DNA of 64,000 nucleotides from Rhizobium favelukesii (GCF_000577275.2 NZ_HG916855.1:124001-188000), one strand, 5' to 3'. Counted from the first letter of the stretch, positions 17,467 through 27,893 are shown. The notes: a model not told the origin generated them from the letters alone. A program made the numbers and translations.

Positions 17467-18798
17467 TCAGTCGCGCTGTTCGAGCGCCTTGCTGAAGGCC
17501 AGAGCAGCGAGTGTGCAAACGGCGCCCGACAGCAGGTAGTAGCCAACGAAAGGCAGGCCGAAACGACTGGACAGTGTCAGTGCGACCAGCGGCGCAAAAC
17601 CAGCGCCGACGAGCCAGGCAAGATCGGAGGTAAAAGCGGCGCCCGTATAGCGGTAGCCTCTGCCGAAGCGCGATGAGATCGAGCCGGTCGCCTGGCCGAA
17701 GGACAGGCCAAGGACGCCGAAGCCGATGATGACAAAGGCATCCAGCCCTTCGGATCCGGCAGCGATCAGGAACGGCCCGATGAAGCTGAAGATCGCGATC
17801 AGCACGGCACAGATGCCAAGCTGGGCGCGCCGGCCGATGCGGTCTGCGATCATGCCGGAGACGACGATCGCGACGAGACCGACCATGGCGCCGACGATCT
17901 GCACGACCATGAACGTGCCGATCGGCTGGGTTCCGTAGAGGTACATCCAGGTAAGCGGGAAGATCGTCACGAGGTGGAACATCGCGAAGCTTGCGAGCGG
18001 AACGAAGGCCCCGAGCAGAATGTCGCGTCCATGGACGCGCAGCACATCACGGATCGGTGCTGCTTCGAGTTCGTGCTGTTCCAGCGCCGAGCCGAAATCC
18101 GGCGTCATGACGAGACGCAAACGCGCAAAGAGCGCAACCACGTTGATTGCAAAGGCGACGAAGAACGGAAAGCGCCAGCCCCAGCTCAGGAAGTCCTCAC
18201 TGGACAGATTGGCGATGAAATAACCAAACAGCACGCTTGCCAGCGCAAAGCCGATCGGGGCGCCGATCTGCGGGATCATCGCATACCAGCCGCGGTGGTT
18301 TGGCGGTGCGTTGAGTGCAAGCAGCGAGGCCAGACCATCCCATGCGCCGCCGAGTGCAAAGCCCTGGCCGAGCCGGAACAGGGCCAGCAAGGCGATCGAC
18401 CAGGCGCCGATCTCGTTGTAGCCCGGCAGGAACGCGATCGACGCCGTCGAACCGCCAAGCAGAAACAATGCGATCGTCAGCTTGGCGCCGCGGCCGTAGA
18501 TACGGTCGATGGTCATGAACACGACCGATCCGACCGGGCGCGCCAGAAAGGCGAGCGAAAAGATCGCAAAGGAATAGAGTGTTGCCGTCAGTCGATCGGG
18601 TGCGAAAGGAAAGACAAGCTGAGGGAAGACCAGGACCGATGCCAGGCCGTAGACGAAGAAATCGAAGAATTCCGACATGCGCCCAATGACGACGCCGATC
18701 GCGATGCTGCCGGGTGATACCGGCTTGTCGGCATGAATTCGCCGCGCATCCTGTTCCATCGATGTGGATGATGGTCCGTAATGTGTAGTATTCGCCAT
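17467..18798 (-). CDS. MFS transporter, metabolite:H+ symporter (MHS) family
   Basis: 443-residue inner-membrane protein with 12 predicted helices. GVVIGRMSEFFDFFVYGLASVLVFPQLVF is the typical first helix of MHS proteins such as those for citrate, shikimate or proline/betaine. ARPVGSVVFMTIDRIYGRG is the loop 2-3 signature, and GSTASIAFLPGYNEIGAW leads into helix 4. The frame continues to 18831, but the ATG at 18798 has GGGAGG about 7 bases upstream and is the better start. The gene stands alone between the terminator and the cyo promoter region. The substrate is probably an organic acid or osmolyte but is not identifiable. Confidence 0.88.
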   Translation of the reverse strand: MANTTHYGPSSTSMEQDARRIHADKPVSPGSIAIGVVIGRMSEFFDFFVYGLASVLVFPQLVFPFAPDRLTATLYSFAIFSLAFLARPVGSVVFMTIDRIYGRGAKLTIALFLLGGSTASIAFLPGYNEIGAWSIALLALFRLGQGFALGGAWDGLASLLALNAPPNHRGWYAMIPQIGAPIGFALASVLFGYFIANLSSEDFLSWGWRFPFFVAFAINVVALFARLRLVMTPDFGSALEQHELEAAPIRDVLRVHGRDILLGAFVPLASFAMFHLVTIFPLTWMYLYGTQPIGTFMVVQIVGAMVGLVAIVVSGMIADRIGRRAQLGICAVLIAIFSFIGPFLIAAGSEGLDAFVIIGFGVLGLSFGQATGSISSRFGRGYRYTGAAFTSDLAWLVGAGFAPLVALTLSSRFGLPFVGYYLLSGAVCTLAALAFSKALEQRD

Positions 18799-19178
18799 TA
18801 AACGCCTCCCTGTCGAGGCACCCTGTGGCAAAGCGCCTCAGCAGCGATCTTGATCAAACCACTGCGCTTATCAAGTCTGATCGACGTAAATAGTTCATCT
18901 TCCTGCTCCGAAAATTAGATGTGGATGAAAAATCGCTTTCCGTGCCGCGAAATCGGCCCGCAAAAAGCTGGCATGATCGGCCCTCGGGGATATATTAGCC
19001 CTTCGAAAAGGGTTGTGCGCAAAAATCCTTCGAATCTTGATCAGGATTTTGACATCCTGCGCCACGTGTCTTATCCCGCAGTGCGGCAATTCTGCTGCAC
19101 TGCGACCAAACACCTCATGTTGCTATCAGGTACAGTGCTTTAGTCGCGGTTCGGACGAAACAACAAGAGCATAGAGAC
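18799..19178. other. divergent promoter region between MFS gene and cyoA
   Basis: A 380-base gap without a credible gene. The MFS and cyo transcripts must both start here. I looked for an FNR/FixK-type box (TTGAT-N4-ATCAA) and found only half-matches such as TTGATCAGG near 19037, so no regulator site is claimed. Confidence 0.5.
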
Positions 19179-20345
19179 GTGCAAAAACTGCCAAAGTTTT
19201 CTCGCCATCTCCTCATTCTGCCACTGCTTTTGACGCTGGCAGGATGTAATTTGGTGGTCATGTCGCCTTCGGGCGATATCGCTGTGCAGCAACGCGACCT
19301 GATCATTGTGTCGACGGTTTTGATGCTGCTGATCATCGTTCCGGTGATCTTCCTGACGCTGCTGTTTGCCTGGCGTTACCGCCGGTCCAACACGGCAGCC
19401 ACCTATGATCCGGAATGGCACCATTCCACACGTCTCGAAGTGGTCATCTGGTCGGCACCGCTGGCAATCATCATCGCGCTCGGCGCCGTTACCTGGATCA
19501 GCACGCACAAGCTCGACCCGTTTCGGCCGCTGGACCGGCTCGATGCCGAACGCAGCATCCCTGCTGATGTCAAGCCGCTGACCGTCGAAGTGGTCGCCCT
19601 CGACTGGAAATGGCTGTTCTTCTATCCCGAACTCGGCATCGCGACCGTCAATGAGATGGCGGCCCCTGTCGACGTTCCGATTAGATTCAGGATCACCGCC
19701 TCGTCGGTCATGAACTCCTTCTACGTGCCGGCGCTCGCCGGCCAGATCTATGCGATGCCCGGCATGGAGACCAATCTGCACGCGGTCATCAACAAGGAAG
19801 GCGTCTATGACGGCTTTTCGGCCAATTACAGTGGCGCCGGCTTCTCGCACATGCGCTTCAAGTTCCATGGCGTGAATCAAGAAGGCTTCAATCAGTGGGT
19901 GGCGCAGGTCAAGGAGAAGGGGACGGCGCTTAATCGGGATACCTATCTCAAGCTCGAGCGGCCAAGTGAGAGAGAGCCGGTGCGCTACTTCGCGTCGGTC
20001 GACAACGATCTCTTCAATGCGATCCTCAACCTGTGCGCAGCACCAGGCAAGATGTGCATGAACGAAATGATGCACATCGACATGATGGGCGGCGGCGGCA
20101 AGGAAAGCGCCGAAAACCGCGAGAAGCTGAGCTACGACACCCGCCACGCCGATCAAACGGGCCACGGGGCTTCAGCGGATGAGAGCCACGATGCCATCGA
20201 AACCAGGCCGGCAGACGCTGTCAACGGCGCCGGCCAGACCGACGACATGCAGACCATGCCGGGAATGCAGCATGATGGGCACTCCATGCCCGGCATGGAC
20301 CAGAAAACCGGCGATACGACGCCTGCGCAACCAAACAGCAACTAG
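19179..20345 (+). CDS. cyoA: cytochrome bo3 ubiquinol oxidase subunit II
   Basis: 388-residue membrane-anchored lipoprotein. The signal peptide ends in the lipobox LAGC near residue 23. Two membrane helices follow ([24 protein letters not shown] and [20 protein letters not shown]), then the cupredoxin domain with [22 protein letters not shown] and [16 protein letters not shown]. CuA ligands are absent, as expected for a quinol oxidase. The last 60 residues form an unusual His/Met/Asp-rich tail with [15 protein letters not shown], which could bind copper. The start codon is GTG. It is the first gene of cyoABCD. Confidence 0.95.
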   Translation: MQKLPKFSRHLLILPLLLTLAGCNLVVMSPSGDIAVQQRDLIIVSTVLMLLIIVPVIFLTLLFAWRYRRSNTAATYDPEWHHSTRLEVVIWSAPLAIIIALGAVTWISTHKLDPFRPLDRLDAERSIPADVKPLTVEVVALDWKWLFFYPELGIATVNEMAAPVDVPIRFRITASSVMNSFYVPALAGQIYAMPGMETNLHAVINKEGVYDGFSANYSGAGFSHMRFKFHGVNQEGFNQWVAQVKEKGTALNRDTYLKLERPSEREPVRYFASVDNDLFNAILNLCAAPGKMCMNEMMHIDMMGGGGKESAENREKLSYDTRHADQTGHGASADESHDAIETRPADAVNGAGQTDDMQTMPGMQHDGHSMPGMDQKTGDTTPAQPNSN

Positions 20346-20391
20346 ACCTGGCGCTTTGCGTCGATACGACATCAATAAACGGGTTTATTCC

Positions 20392-22395
20392 ATGTTTTCC
20401 AATCCGGACCTCCTGAAGTTCATCTTCGGTCGGTTGACCCTAGAATCGATCCCCTATCACGAGCCGATCCTGGTCGTGACCTTTGCGGTCGTCGCGCTTG
20501 GCGGCATCGCGCTTCTGGGCGTTGTCACCTACTTCAAGCTCTGGGGTTATCTCTGGCGTGAATGGCTGACGAGCGTCGATCACAAGAAGATCGGCATCAT
20601 GTATGTCATCCTTGCGCTCATCATGCTGCTGCGTGGGTTCTCCGACGCGATCATGATGCGCCTGCAGCAGGCAATCGCCTTCAACGGATCGGGTGGCTAT
20701 CTGCCGCCGCATCACTACGACCAGGTCTTCACCGCCCATGGCGTCATCATGATCTTTTTCATGGCGATGCCGTTCGTCACGGGCCTGATGAACCTTGTCG
20801 TGCCGCTGCAGATCGGCGCACGCGACGTCTCCTTCCCGTTCCTAAACAATTTCTCGTTCTGGATGACGACGGCCGGCGCGATCATCATCATGCTCTCGCT
20901 CTTCATCGGCGAATTCGCCCAGACCGGCTGGCTGGCCTATCCGCCGCTGTCGGGGTCCGACTACAGCCCGGGCGTCGGTGTCGACTATTACATCTGGGGT
21001 CTGCAGGTGGCCGGTGTCGGCACGACGCTATCGGGGATCAACCTGATTGCGACCATCGTGAAGATGCGCGCACCCGGTATGAGTTTTATGAAGATGCCGG
21101 TCTTCACCTGGACGTCGCTGTGCACCAACATCCTGATCGTGGCGACCTTCCCGGTCCTGACGGCGACGCTGGCGCTGCTCTCGCTCGACCGTTACGCCGG
21201 CACGAACTTCTTCACGAATGACCTCGGCGGCAATCCGATGATGTACGTCAACCTCATCTGGATCTGGGGGCACCCGGAAGTCTACATCCTGGTGCTGCCG
21301 GCCTTCGGTATCTTCTCGGAAGTCGTTGCCACCTTCTGCGGCAAGCGTCTCTTTGGCTACGCCTCGATGGTCTATGCCACCTGCGTGATCATGATCCTGT
21401 CCTACCTCGTCTGGCTGCACCATTTCTTCACGATGGGCTCGGGCGCCAGCGTCAACTCGTTCTTCGGCATCACCACGATGATCATCTCGATCCCGACAGG
21501 GGCGAAGATGTTCAACTGGCTGTTTACGATGTATCGTGGCCGCATTCGCTACGAAGTGCCGATGCTCTGGACGATCGGCTTCATGGTGACCTTCGTCATC
21601 GGCGGCATGACCGGCGTTCTGCTCGCCGTCCCGCCGGCAGATTTCGTGCTGCACAACTCGCTCTTCCTGATCGCTCACTTCCACAATGTCATCATCGGCG
21701 GCGTGGTGTTCGGTCTGATGGCGGGCGTCACCTATTGGTTCCCGAAGGCGTTCGGCTACAAGCTCGATCCGTTCTGGGGCAAGATGTCCTTCTGGTTCTG
21801 GCTGATCGGCTTCTACTTCGCCTTCATGCCGCTTTACGTGCTCGGCCTGATGGGCGTGACCCGCCGCGTGTCGCAGTTCGAGGATCCGTCGTTGCAGATC
21901 TGGTTCATCATCGCCGCATTCGGCGCCGTCCTGATCGCGATCGGCATCGCCTCCTTCATCATCCAGCTCGTCGTCAGCTTCTTCAAGCGCGAAGAGCTGC
22001 GTGACACGACGGGTGATCCGTGGGATGCCCGGACGCTGGAATGGTCGACCTCGTCGCCTCCTCCGGCCTACAACTTCGCCTTCACGCCGGTCGTCCACGA
22101 CCATGATTCCTTCTACGACATGAAGGCGCGCGGCTATGCCCGCCCGCTGGAAGGCTTCAAGCCGATCCACATGCCGAAGAACACCGGAACCGGTGTCATC
22201 CTCGGCGCAATCAGCGTCGTGCTGGCCTTCGCCCTCATCTGGTACATGTGGTGGCTCGCCGTTCTGTCGTTCGCAGCCATGATTGCCGTCGCGATCGGCC
22301 ATACCTTTAACTACAAGCGCGACTTCTATATCCCCGCGAAGGAAGTTACGGAAACGGAAGGCAAGCGTACGGCACTGCTTGCCGAGCAGGTGTAA
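20392..22395 (+). CDS. cyoB: cytochrome bo3 ubiquinol oxidase subunit I
   Basis: 667-residue haem-copper oxidase core with about 15 helices. It reduces O2 at a binuclear haem o3-CuB centre and pumps protons. Visible ligands and channels: [10 protein letters not shown] (haem b His); WGHPEVY (CuB His with the His-Tyr cross-link); WLHHFF (two CuB His); IAHFHNV (haem His pair); SIPTGAKMF (K-channel Lys); [15 protein letters not shown] (D-channel entrance). The ATG at 20392 follows a 46-base spacer after cyoA; the longer open frame upstream lies inside cyoA and is not used. The protein is of normal length. Confidence 0.97.
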   Translation: MFSNPDLLKFIFGRLTLESIPYHEPILVVTFAVVALGGIALLGVVTYFKLWGYLWREWLTSVDHKKIGIMYVILALIMLLRGFSDAIMMRLQQAIAFNGSGGYLPPHHYDQVFTAHGVIMIFFMAMPFVTGLMNLVVPLQIGARDVSFPFLNNFSFWMTTAGAIIIMLSLFIGEFAQTGWLAYPPLSGSDYSPGVGVDYYIWGLQVAGVGTTLSGINLIATIVKMRAPGMSFMKMPVFTWTSLCTNILIVATFPVLTATLALLSLDRYAGTNFFTNDLGGNPMMYVNLIWIWGHPEVYILVLPAFGIFSEVVATFCGKRLFGYASMVYATCVIMILSYLVWLHHFFTMGSGASVNSFFGITTMIISIPTGAKMFNWLFTMYRGRIRYEVPMLWTIGFMVTFVIGGMTGVLLAVPPADFVLHNSLFLIAHFHNVIIGGVVFGLMAGVTYWFPKAFGYKLDPFWGKMSFWFWLIGFYFAFMPLYVLGLMGVTRRVSQFEDPSLQIWFIIAAFGAVLIAIGIASFIIQLVVSFFKREELRDTTGDPWDARTLEWSTSSPPPAYNFAFTPVVHDHDSFYDMKARGYARPLEGFKPIHMPKNTGTGVILGAISVVLAFALIWYMWWLAVLSFAAMIAVAIGHTFNYKRDFYIPAKEVTETEGKRTALLAEQV

Positions 22396-22399
22396 GACC

Positions 22400-23020
22400 A
22401 TGAGCGATACTGTGATCGACAAGGCCGACAAGCCTGAATTCTACCTGACCGAGGAGCACCACCCGGAAGGCAGCACCATGCTGGGCTTCTGGCTCTACCT
22501 GATGAGCGACTGCCTCATCTTTGCGGTGCTGTTTGCAACCTATGGCGTTCTCGGCCGCAACTATGCGGCCGGGCCGTCGCCGGCCGATCTTTTCGATCTG
22601 CCGCTGGTGGCGATCAACACCTCGATGCTGCTTCTGTCCTCCATCACCTACGGCTTTGCGATGCTGCAGATGGAGCGGAAGGAGAAGGGCGCCACGCTCT
22701 TCTGGCTCGCCATTACCGGCATCTTCGGCCTGGCCTTCCTCGGCCTCGAACTCTACGAGTTTGCGCACCTGATCCACGAAGGTGCCGGCCCGACGCGCAG
22801 TGCCTTCCTGTCGTGCTTCTTCACGCTGGTCGGCACGCACGGTCTGCACGTCACCTTCGGCATCGTCTGGCTGGTGACGCTGATGGTGCAGGTGTCGATG
22901 CGCGGTCTGATCCCGGAAAATCGCCGCCGCCTGATGTGCCTGTCGATGTTCTGGCACTTCCTAGACGTCGTCTGGATCGGCGTCTTCTCCTTCGTCTATC
23001 TGATGGGAGTTCTCGGATGA
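22400..23020 (+). CDS. cyoC: cytochrome bo3 ubiquinol oxidase subunit III
   Basis: 206 residues with five hydrophobic segments, typical for CyoC. LGFWLYLMSDCLIFAVLFATYGVL opens the first helix. The buried Glu and helix-turn region is LGLELYEFAHLIHEGAGPT, followed by VGTHGLHVTFGIVWL and FWHFLDVVWIGVFSFVYLMG. The subunit supports stability and proton uptake of subunit I. It starts 4 bases after the cyoB stop and overlaps cyoD by 4 bases (ATGA). Confidence 0.96.
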   Translation: MSDTVIDKADKPEFYLTEEHHPEGSTMLGFWLYLMSDCLIFAVLFATYGVLGRNYAAGPSPADLFDLPLVAINTSMLLLSSITYGFAMLQMERKEKGATLFWLAITGIFGLAFLGLELYEFAHLIHEGAGPTRSAFLSCFFTLVGTHGLHVTFGIVWLVTLMVQVSMRGLIPENRRRLMCLSMFWHFLDVVWIGVFSFVYLMGVLG

Positions 23021-23418
23021 CCTCTAACGCACCTGCAACCGAGGACGCTCACGAAGCCCATCACGGTCACAGCCACGGTCACGAGGCCGCCCACGGCACC
23101 TTCAAGAGCTATATGATCGGCTTCGTGCTGTCGGTCATCCTGACGGCGATCCCGTTCTGGCTGGTTATCGCCGGCGTGTTCGACAACTCGGCCGTCACCG
23201 CCGTCTGCGTCATGGGGCTCGCCGCCGTTCAGATCGTCGTTCATATGATCTTCTTCCTGCATATGAACCCGCGCTCGGAAGGCGGCTGGACGATGATGGC
23301 GCTGATCTTCACGCTCTTGCTTGTCGCGATCGCGCTCGCCGGCTCCCTCTGGGTCATGCATCATCTGAACACAAACATGATGCCGATGAGCCCCGAAATG
23401 ATGAAGAACATGCCCTAA
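23017..23418 (+). CDS. cyoD: cytochrome bo3 ubiquinol oxidase subunit IV
   Basis: 133-residue small subunit with three helices (YMIGFVLSVILTAIPFWLVI, TAVCVMGLAAVQIVVHMIFFLHM, MMALIFTLLLVAIALAGSLWVM). The N-terminus before helix 1 is strikingly His-rich (HEAHHGHSHGHEAAHG), which may bind metal. The start overlaps the cyoC stop. No cyoE (haem O synthase) follows, so haem O must come from a gene elsewhere. Confidence 0.95.
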   Translation: MTSNAPATEDAHEAHHGHSHGHEAAHGTFKSYMIGFVLSVILTAIPFWLVIAGVFDNSAVTAVCVMGLAAVQIVVHMIFFLHMNPRSEGGWTMMALIFTLLLVAIALAGSLWVMHHLNTNMMPMSPEMMKNMP

Positions 23419-23463
23419 GGGCAGGAGCGGGTGGCGGTCACGCCGCCCGCAAGGTTTCTGGCC

Positions 23464-24219
23464 ATGGCCGACGCTCCCACCAAAAAAGCACAAAGACAGC
23501 ATAGTGCCGCTGGGTTGGCGACGTTCTGCGGCCTCATGGTGCTGCTGATTGCCGCGCTGGTTTTGCTCGGTGTCTGGCAGGTCGAACGGCTTTCCTGGAA
23601 AAAGGGCCTGATTGCCAGCGTCGATCAGCGTGTTCATGGCGAACCGGTTCCTGCGCCGGCACGCGCAGCATGGGGACAGGTCAGCCGCGCTATGGACGAA
23701 TATCGTCATGTGACGGCCGAAGGTATCTTGCAGAACGACAAGGAAACGCTGATCTACGCGTCGACGACGCTCGGCCCCGGCTATTGGGTGATCACGCCGC
23801 TCACGCTCTCGGGCGGGACGTCTATCCTGATCAACCGCGGCTTCGTACCAGCCGACAAGCGCGATCCTTCAACACGCAGCGAAGGGCAGAAACCGACGCC
23901 GGTGAAGATCACCGGGCTGCTGAGGATCACGGAGCCGAAGGGCACGTTGATCAAGTCCAACGATCCGGCCAACGATCGCTGGTATTCACGCGATGTGGCC
24001 GCCATCGCCGAGCGCCGCGACGTCGCTAACGTCGCCCCCTATTTCATCGATGCCGATGCGACGCCCAATCCCGGCGGCCTGCCGGTCGGCGGGTTGACGC
24101 AGATCGTCTTCCCCAACAACCATCTGGTCTATGCGCTGACCTGGTTCGTGCTGGCGATCATGGCTGCCGGGCTGCTGGCCTTGGTTGCCCGCAGTGAGTT
24201 GCGCGCCCGTCGGGTCTGA
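23464..24219 (+). CDS. SURF1 family oxidase assembly protein
   Basis: About 251 residues with a membrane helix at each end (GLATFCGLMVLLIAALVLLGVWQVERL and YALTWFVLAIMAAGLLALV), the classic SURF1 layout. Between them lie VTAEGIL, GPGYWVITPL, ILINRGFVP and WYSRDVAAIA, all conserved SURF1 segments. SURF1 delivers or stabilises haem during haem-copper oxidase assembly, and the position directly after cyoD suggests it serves the bo3 enzyme. A GTG at 23431 with AGGAG close upstream would add 11 residues; the ATG at 23464 is chosen as more family-like. The stop abuts the stop of the convergent FAD gene with no gap. Confidence 0.92.
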   Translation: MADAPTKKAQRQHSAAGLATFCGLMVLLIAALVLLGVWQVERLSWKKGLIASVDQRVHGEPVPAPARAAWGQVSRAMDEYRHVTAEGILQNDKETLIYASTTLGPGYWVITPLTLSGGTSILINRGFVPADKRDPSTRSEGQKPTPVKITGLLRITEPKGTLIKSNDPANDRWYSRDVAAIAERRDVANVAPYFIDADATPNPGGLPVGGLTQIVFPNNHLVYALTWFVLAIMAAGLLALVARSELRARRV

Positions 24220-25626
24220 TCAGACAGCCTTGCTCTGCGGGTAGAAGCGCTGGGCGACATGCTCTCCCAGTGCAAAAGCCTGACTGACGATCTCGGGAAC
24301 GAGATCGATGTCAGGCAGACTGCCGAGCCCAAGAGGTCCGACGGCAAACAGTCCATCGGCCGTTGATCCATCCGCAAGGCAAGGCTGGCCGCGCTGATTG
24401 ACGGCCAGGCCCAGTGATAATTCGTCCGGCAGAGCCAAGCCTTCGCTTACCAGGCTTGCGAGCAGTGGTGCGCTCAGGTGCGGTCCGCGGCAGCGGCAAT
24501 CCAGGATGCGCTCGGCATGCACGATCTCGTCGGACTGCGAGCCGGCAGGCCGGAAGAAGAGGCCGCCCAGGCCCTGACGTCCCACGACGCCGCGGCGAAG
24601 AACCGTATTGCCACCGGCCAGTTCGCTCTGAAGACGGGCGTAAATGGCCTCCGGCAGGCGGTTGCGATGGCTGTCGTAGATGGCTCGTAGATGCCGGTTG
24701 AATTGATGCTTTTGATGGGCCGGCAGCGCGCGCCACAAAGAACGGGCGTGCCTGCGCAATCCGTTCATGACGGATTGCCAGCTTCGGCCCTCCTCCTCTG
24801 CCTGGCGGCAGGCGCTGCGGATGAAGCGCAGGATGTCGGGAAGGTTTGATGGCAGAGCATCTGCGGGAAAAACCGGGTCAGCAGAGTTCGGCGTATGGCT
24901 CTGCGGCAGGAAACCGTGCCTGGAAAGAATGGTAACCTGACCCGCATAGCCGCCATCGCGCAACTGCAGAAGCTGATCGACGACCCTGATGCCGCTGCCA
25001 AGCAGGACCGTGTGCGGTCGTGCAATCAGGCGCTGGGCTCTGATCGGCGACGGCTCTTGCTGCGGTTCTTCGATCTCTGGCAAGCCGTAGCCGGTGGCGA
25101 GGATGACTGCATCGAACAGCGGATTGGCAGGATTGGCGCTTTCGAGCAGGAAGCGGTTGCGGTGGCTCCTGCGGATCGCCACGACCGGTTCGTGGCAGAC
25201 CTGAACGGTGATGTCCTTGCGGGCGGACAAGGCTTCCGAGAAGCGTTGGTAGACGTAGTCGCTGAAAATCTCTTTCGGCACGAAGATCTGGCGAAATCCC
25301 GGGATCGCCGCAGGTACGGCGGCGCGAAATTCCGCGTTGCTACAGAGCCAGTCGTTGAAATCGTCGCTATCGCCGGCGCAAACCGAAAGATCGCGCACAC
25401 GCGTATTCAGGATCGTTGAGGCACGCGTTGAGGAGAGTGCCTGTCCACCGCTGACCGACGAATTGGGATCGAAAAGCTGCAGATGAAACGGCATGCGCAC
25501 CGTCTTCATCAGGGCGATTGCGCTCATCATTCCGGAAAAGCCGCGGCCGACAATGGCAAACCGCGGCATGGCGCAGATCTGTGCTGCCGCCGCTGACTTC
25601 GAAGAAAACAGGCCTTGAACCGTCAT
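24220..25626 (-). CDS. FAD/NAD(P)-binding protein (NAD_binding_9-like)
   Basis: 468 residues. The dinucleotide motif is FAIVGRGFSGMMSAIAL near residue 22, followed by SGGQALSSTRASTILNTRVRDLSVC, the family pattern for proteins with this fold. An ATGYGLP segment near 185 is the second flavin/nucleotide contact. A second Rossmann-like stretch is TVLLGSGIRVVDQLLQL. The C-terminal GLFAVGPLGLGSLPDIDLVPEI resembles the closing FAD-binding segment. The reaction is unknown; related proteins include hydroxyacylglutathione-linked and siderophore-associated oxidoreductases. The ATG at 25626 is selected for the GGGAG site 6 bases upstream; the frame extends to 25701. Confidence 0.8.
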   Translation of the reverse strand: MTVQGLFSSKSAAAAQICAMPRFAIVGRGFSGMMSAIALMKTVRMPFHLQLFDPNSSVSGGQALSSTRASTILNTRVRDLSVCAGDSDDFNDWLCSNAEFRAAVPAAIPGFRQIFVPKEIFSDYVYQRFSEALSARKDITVQVCHEPVVAIRRSHRNRFLLESANPANPLFDAVILATGYGLPEIEEPQQEPSPIRAQRLIARPHTVLLGSGIRVVDQLLQLRDGGYAGQVTILSRHGFLPQSHTPNSADPVFPADALPSNLPDILRFIRSACRQAEEEGRSWQSVMNGLRRHARSLWRALPAHQKHQFNRHLRAIYDSHRNRLPEAIYARLQSELAGGNTVLRRGVVGRQGLGGLFFRPAGSQSDEIVHAERILDCRCRGPHLSAPLLASLVSEGLALPDELSLGLAVNQRGQPCLADGSTADGLFAVGPLGLGSLPDIDLVPEIVSQAFALGEHVAQRFYPQSKAV

Positions 25627-26029
25627 CTCAACTCCCCTGCGACCCTTGCGCATCGTGTCTCGATTGGTTTCAACGCGGGAAAATTGCTCGCGCGTTGACA
25701 AGGTTCACGCGGTTTTGAACCGCCTATAGTCTATCAAACTGGTCGTGTATGAAAGCTCCAAAAGACGATTTAGGCAAGCATTTTATTCGAAGTCCTATTG
25801 TCGGAATATGATAAGTACAGGAAACATTTGGATATTTTTGGAGAAAACGGGCCGTCTCGGTGCCCGCATCTTCAACTTGCCAAGCTCACGATAAAATAAC
25901 CAACTGGTGAATTCTTGACTTGAAGGGCCGAGAGGAATCGGCAAAAGTAAGGGCGCTAATCAATCCTTCATGGATTCGCCGTCTTTCCGGACCAGCGTCC
26001 GGCCACACCTTATGTTTTGGAACATTACC
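25627..26029. other. AT-rich divergent promoter region
   Basis: About 400 bases between the FAD-protein gene and the ABC exporter pair, clearly more AT-rich than the neighbouring genes. No credible ORF, hairpin or repeat is visible beyond the promoter function expected for two divergent genes. Confidence 0.45.
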
Positions 26030-27883
26030 GTGAGCAGCGATGCTTTAACACGCGCGACGAAGCCCTCGGCTTCGATGGCGAAGGCGATTGCGGCAGGCTG
26101 GGGCAAAGGCCTCTTCACGCTCGTGCGCATCACCGTCATGGCGTTTCGCCATCCCTGGCAATCCGGTTTCGCCATTGGCGCAACCCTTGTGGCCTCCACC
26201 TTCCAGCTGATGATCCCTCGCCTGCTCGGCCAGGCCGTCGACCACACGCAGATCGCGGTGCAAGGCGGTCAGGCAGGGCAACTGGCGCAGGATGCGCTTT
26301 TGACGACCGCGCTGATGCTGCTCGGCGCCAGCGTCCTGCGCGGCATCTTTACGATGATCCAGAACTATTACAGCGAAAGCGTCGGCCATCATATCGGCTA
26401 CGAGCTACGCCTTGCCTGCTACGAGAAGATCCAACGGCTCTCCTTCAGCTTTCACGACAGCGTCCATTCGGGCGACCTGATCACCATCGGGTTGCTCGAC
26501 CTCGAAGGTGTGCGCATGTACTTTTCGACGGCGCTGGTGCGCATGGTGCTGTTGACGATGCTGATTGGCATCGGCGCCTATATGCTGCTTTCCACAGACG
26601 TCGTTCTCGGTTTGCTTGCCTTAAGCTTCGTGCCATTCGTCGGCTGGCGCTCCTCGGTCACGCAGTTGCGGTTGCGTGCAACCTGGCTCGAGCTGCAGGA
26701 GCGGCTATCGGTGTTGACGCGCATCATGGAGGAAAATCTCGGGGGCATCCGCGTCGTCCGCGCCTTTGCCGCGCAGGCGCACGAGATAAGGAAGTTCGAG
26801 AAGGCCTCGAAGAGCGCTCTCACACTCGCCCACCAGCGCGTCGGTATCCGCGTTGTCAACACCAGCGCTATGACCTTCTCCTTCTTCGCGGCCATGGGAC
26901 TGGTGCTGTGGATCGGCGGCGGCAAGGTGATGTCAGGCGAGATCACCGTCGGCACGCTCGCCTCGTTCCTGACCTTCATGACGATCCTGCAGATGCCGGT
27001 TCGCCAGCTTGGTCTCATGGTCAATGCCTTCGCACGTGCTTCGACCTGCGGCACCCGCCTCTTCAACCTGCTCGACCTCGAGATCGCCGTGCGCGATGCG
27101 CCGGATGCAAAGGATCTGGCGCTGAATGACGGTACGCTTCGCCTCGAGAATGTAAGCTTTACCTATCCGAGTTCGCCGATACACGAGGTGTTGCGCAATG
27201 TTTCCTTCGAGGCAAAGCGCGGCGAGACGATCGGCATCGTGGGTCCGCCCGGCAGCGGTAAGTCGACGCTTGCCCACCTCATCCCGCGCTTTTACGACGT
27301 CACCAAGGGCAGGATTACCCTTGACGGACAGGACATTGGCAAGGCGACGCTGCAGTCGCTGCGTCGCGCCGTCGCCGTCGTGCAGCAGGATTCCTTCCTG
27401 TTCACGACCTCGATCGAAAACAACATTGCCTATGGAGACCCCTGGGCAAAGGAAAGCCGGATCGAGCGGGCGAGCGAAAGCGCACAGCTGCACAACTACG
27501 TGCTCGGCCTGCCGACCGGCTATGGAACGGTCGTCGGCGAACGCGGCGTGTCGCTGTCGGGAGGACAGCGCCAGCGTCTGTCGATCGCCCGCGCGCTGAT
27601 GCTGAAGCCTGCCGTCATGATCTTCGATGATTCGACGGCTGCAATCGATGCCGCAACCGAACAGCGCATCCGTGCAGCAATGCGCAAATATGCGGCTGAT
27701 CGCGTGACGATCATCGTGGCGCATCGCTTGAGTTCTTTGATGCATGCCGACCAGATCCTGTTTGTCGAGCATGGAGAAATCGTCGAGCGGGGCACACATG
27801 AAGAGTTGCTGGCCGCCGGCGGGCGCTACAAGGCGCTTTTCGATCTACAGGTGCGGCCGGGCGACGAGGCCCTCAGTGCCTAG
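26030..27883 (+). CDS. heterodimeric ABC exporter subunit, degenerate catalytic site
   Basis: About 617 residues: a six-helix type I exporter domain followed by a nucleotide-binding domain. Walker A is GPPGSGKST, the signature is a canonical LSGGQ, and the H-loop is IVAHRL. Walker B is VMIFDDSTAAID, with Asp where the catalytic Glu should be. It therefore contributes the non-hydrolysing ATP site of a heterodimer with the next gene, 10 bases downstream. Start choice is uncertain: the GTG at 26030 has GGAA upstream, while ATGs at 26012 and 25970 are in frame. Such pairs export lipids, drugs or peptides; the substrate is not known. Confidence 0.88.
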   Translation: MSSDALTRATKPSASMAKAIAAGWGKGLFTLVRITVMAFRHPWQSGFAIGATLVASTFQLMIPRLLGQAVDHTQIAVQGGQAGQLAQDALLTTALMLLGASVLRGIFTMIQNYYSESVGHHIGYELRLACYEKIQRLSFSFHDSVHSGDLITIGLLDLEGVRMYFSTALVRMVLLTMLIGIGAYMLLSTDVVLGLLALSFVPFVGWRSSVTQLRLRATWLELQERLSVLTRIMEENLGGIRVVRAFAAQAHEIRKFEKASKSALTLAHQRVGIRVVNTSAMTFSFFAAMGLVLWIGGGKVMSGEITVGTLASFLTFMTILQMPVRQLGLMVNAFARASTCGTRLFNLLDLEIAVRDAPDAKDLALNDGTLRLENVSFTYPSSPIHEVLRNVSFEAKRGETIGIVGPPGSGKSTLAHLIPRFYDVTKGRITLDGQDIGKATLQSLRRAVAVVQQDSFLFTTSIENNIAYGDPWAKESRIERASESAQLHNYVLGLPTGYGTVVGERGVSLSGGQRQRLSIARALMLKPAVMIFDDSTAAIDAATEQRIRAAMRKYAADRVTIIVAHRLSSLMHADQILFVEHGEIVERGTHEELLAAGGRYKALFDLQVRPGDEALSA

Positions 27884-27893
27884 GGAGGAATGA

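Noticed and set aside
18895..19113. Small frames and a possible FNR/FixK box before cyoA
   Set aside because: The frames lack ribosome sites, and the TTGAT half-sites have no correctly spaced ATCAA partner.
21028..22431. Long minus-strand frame (467 codons) over cyoB
   Set aside because: Arises from codon bias of the conserved cyoB gene; composition is extremely rich in Asp, Glu, Arg and His with no structure.
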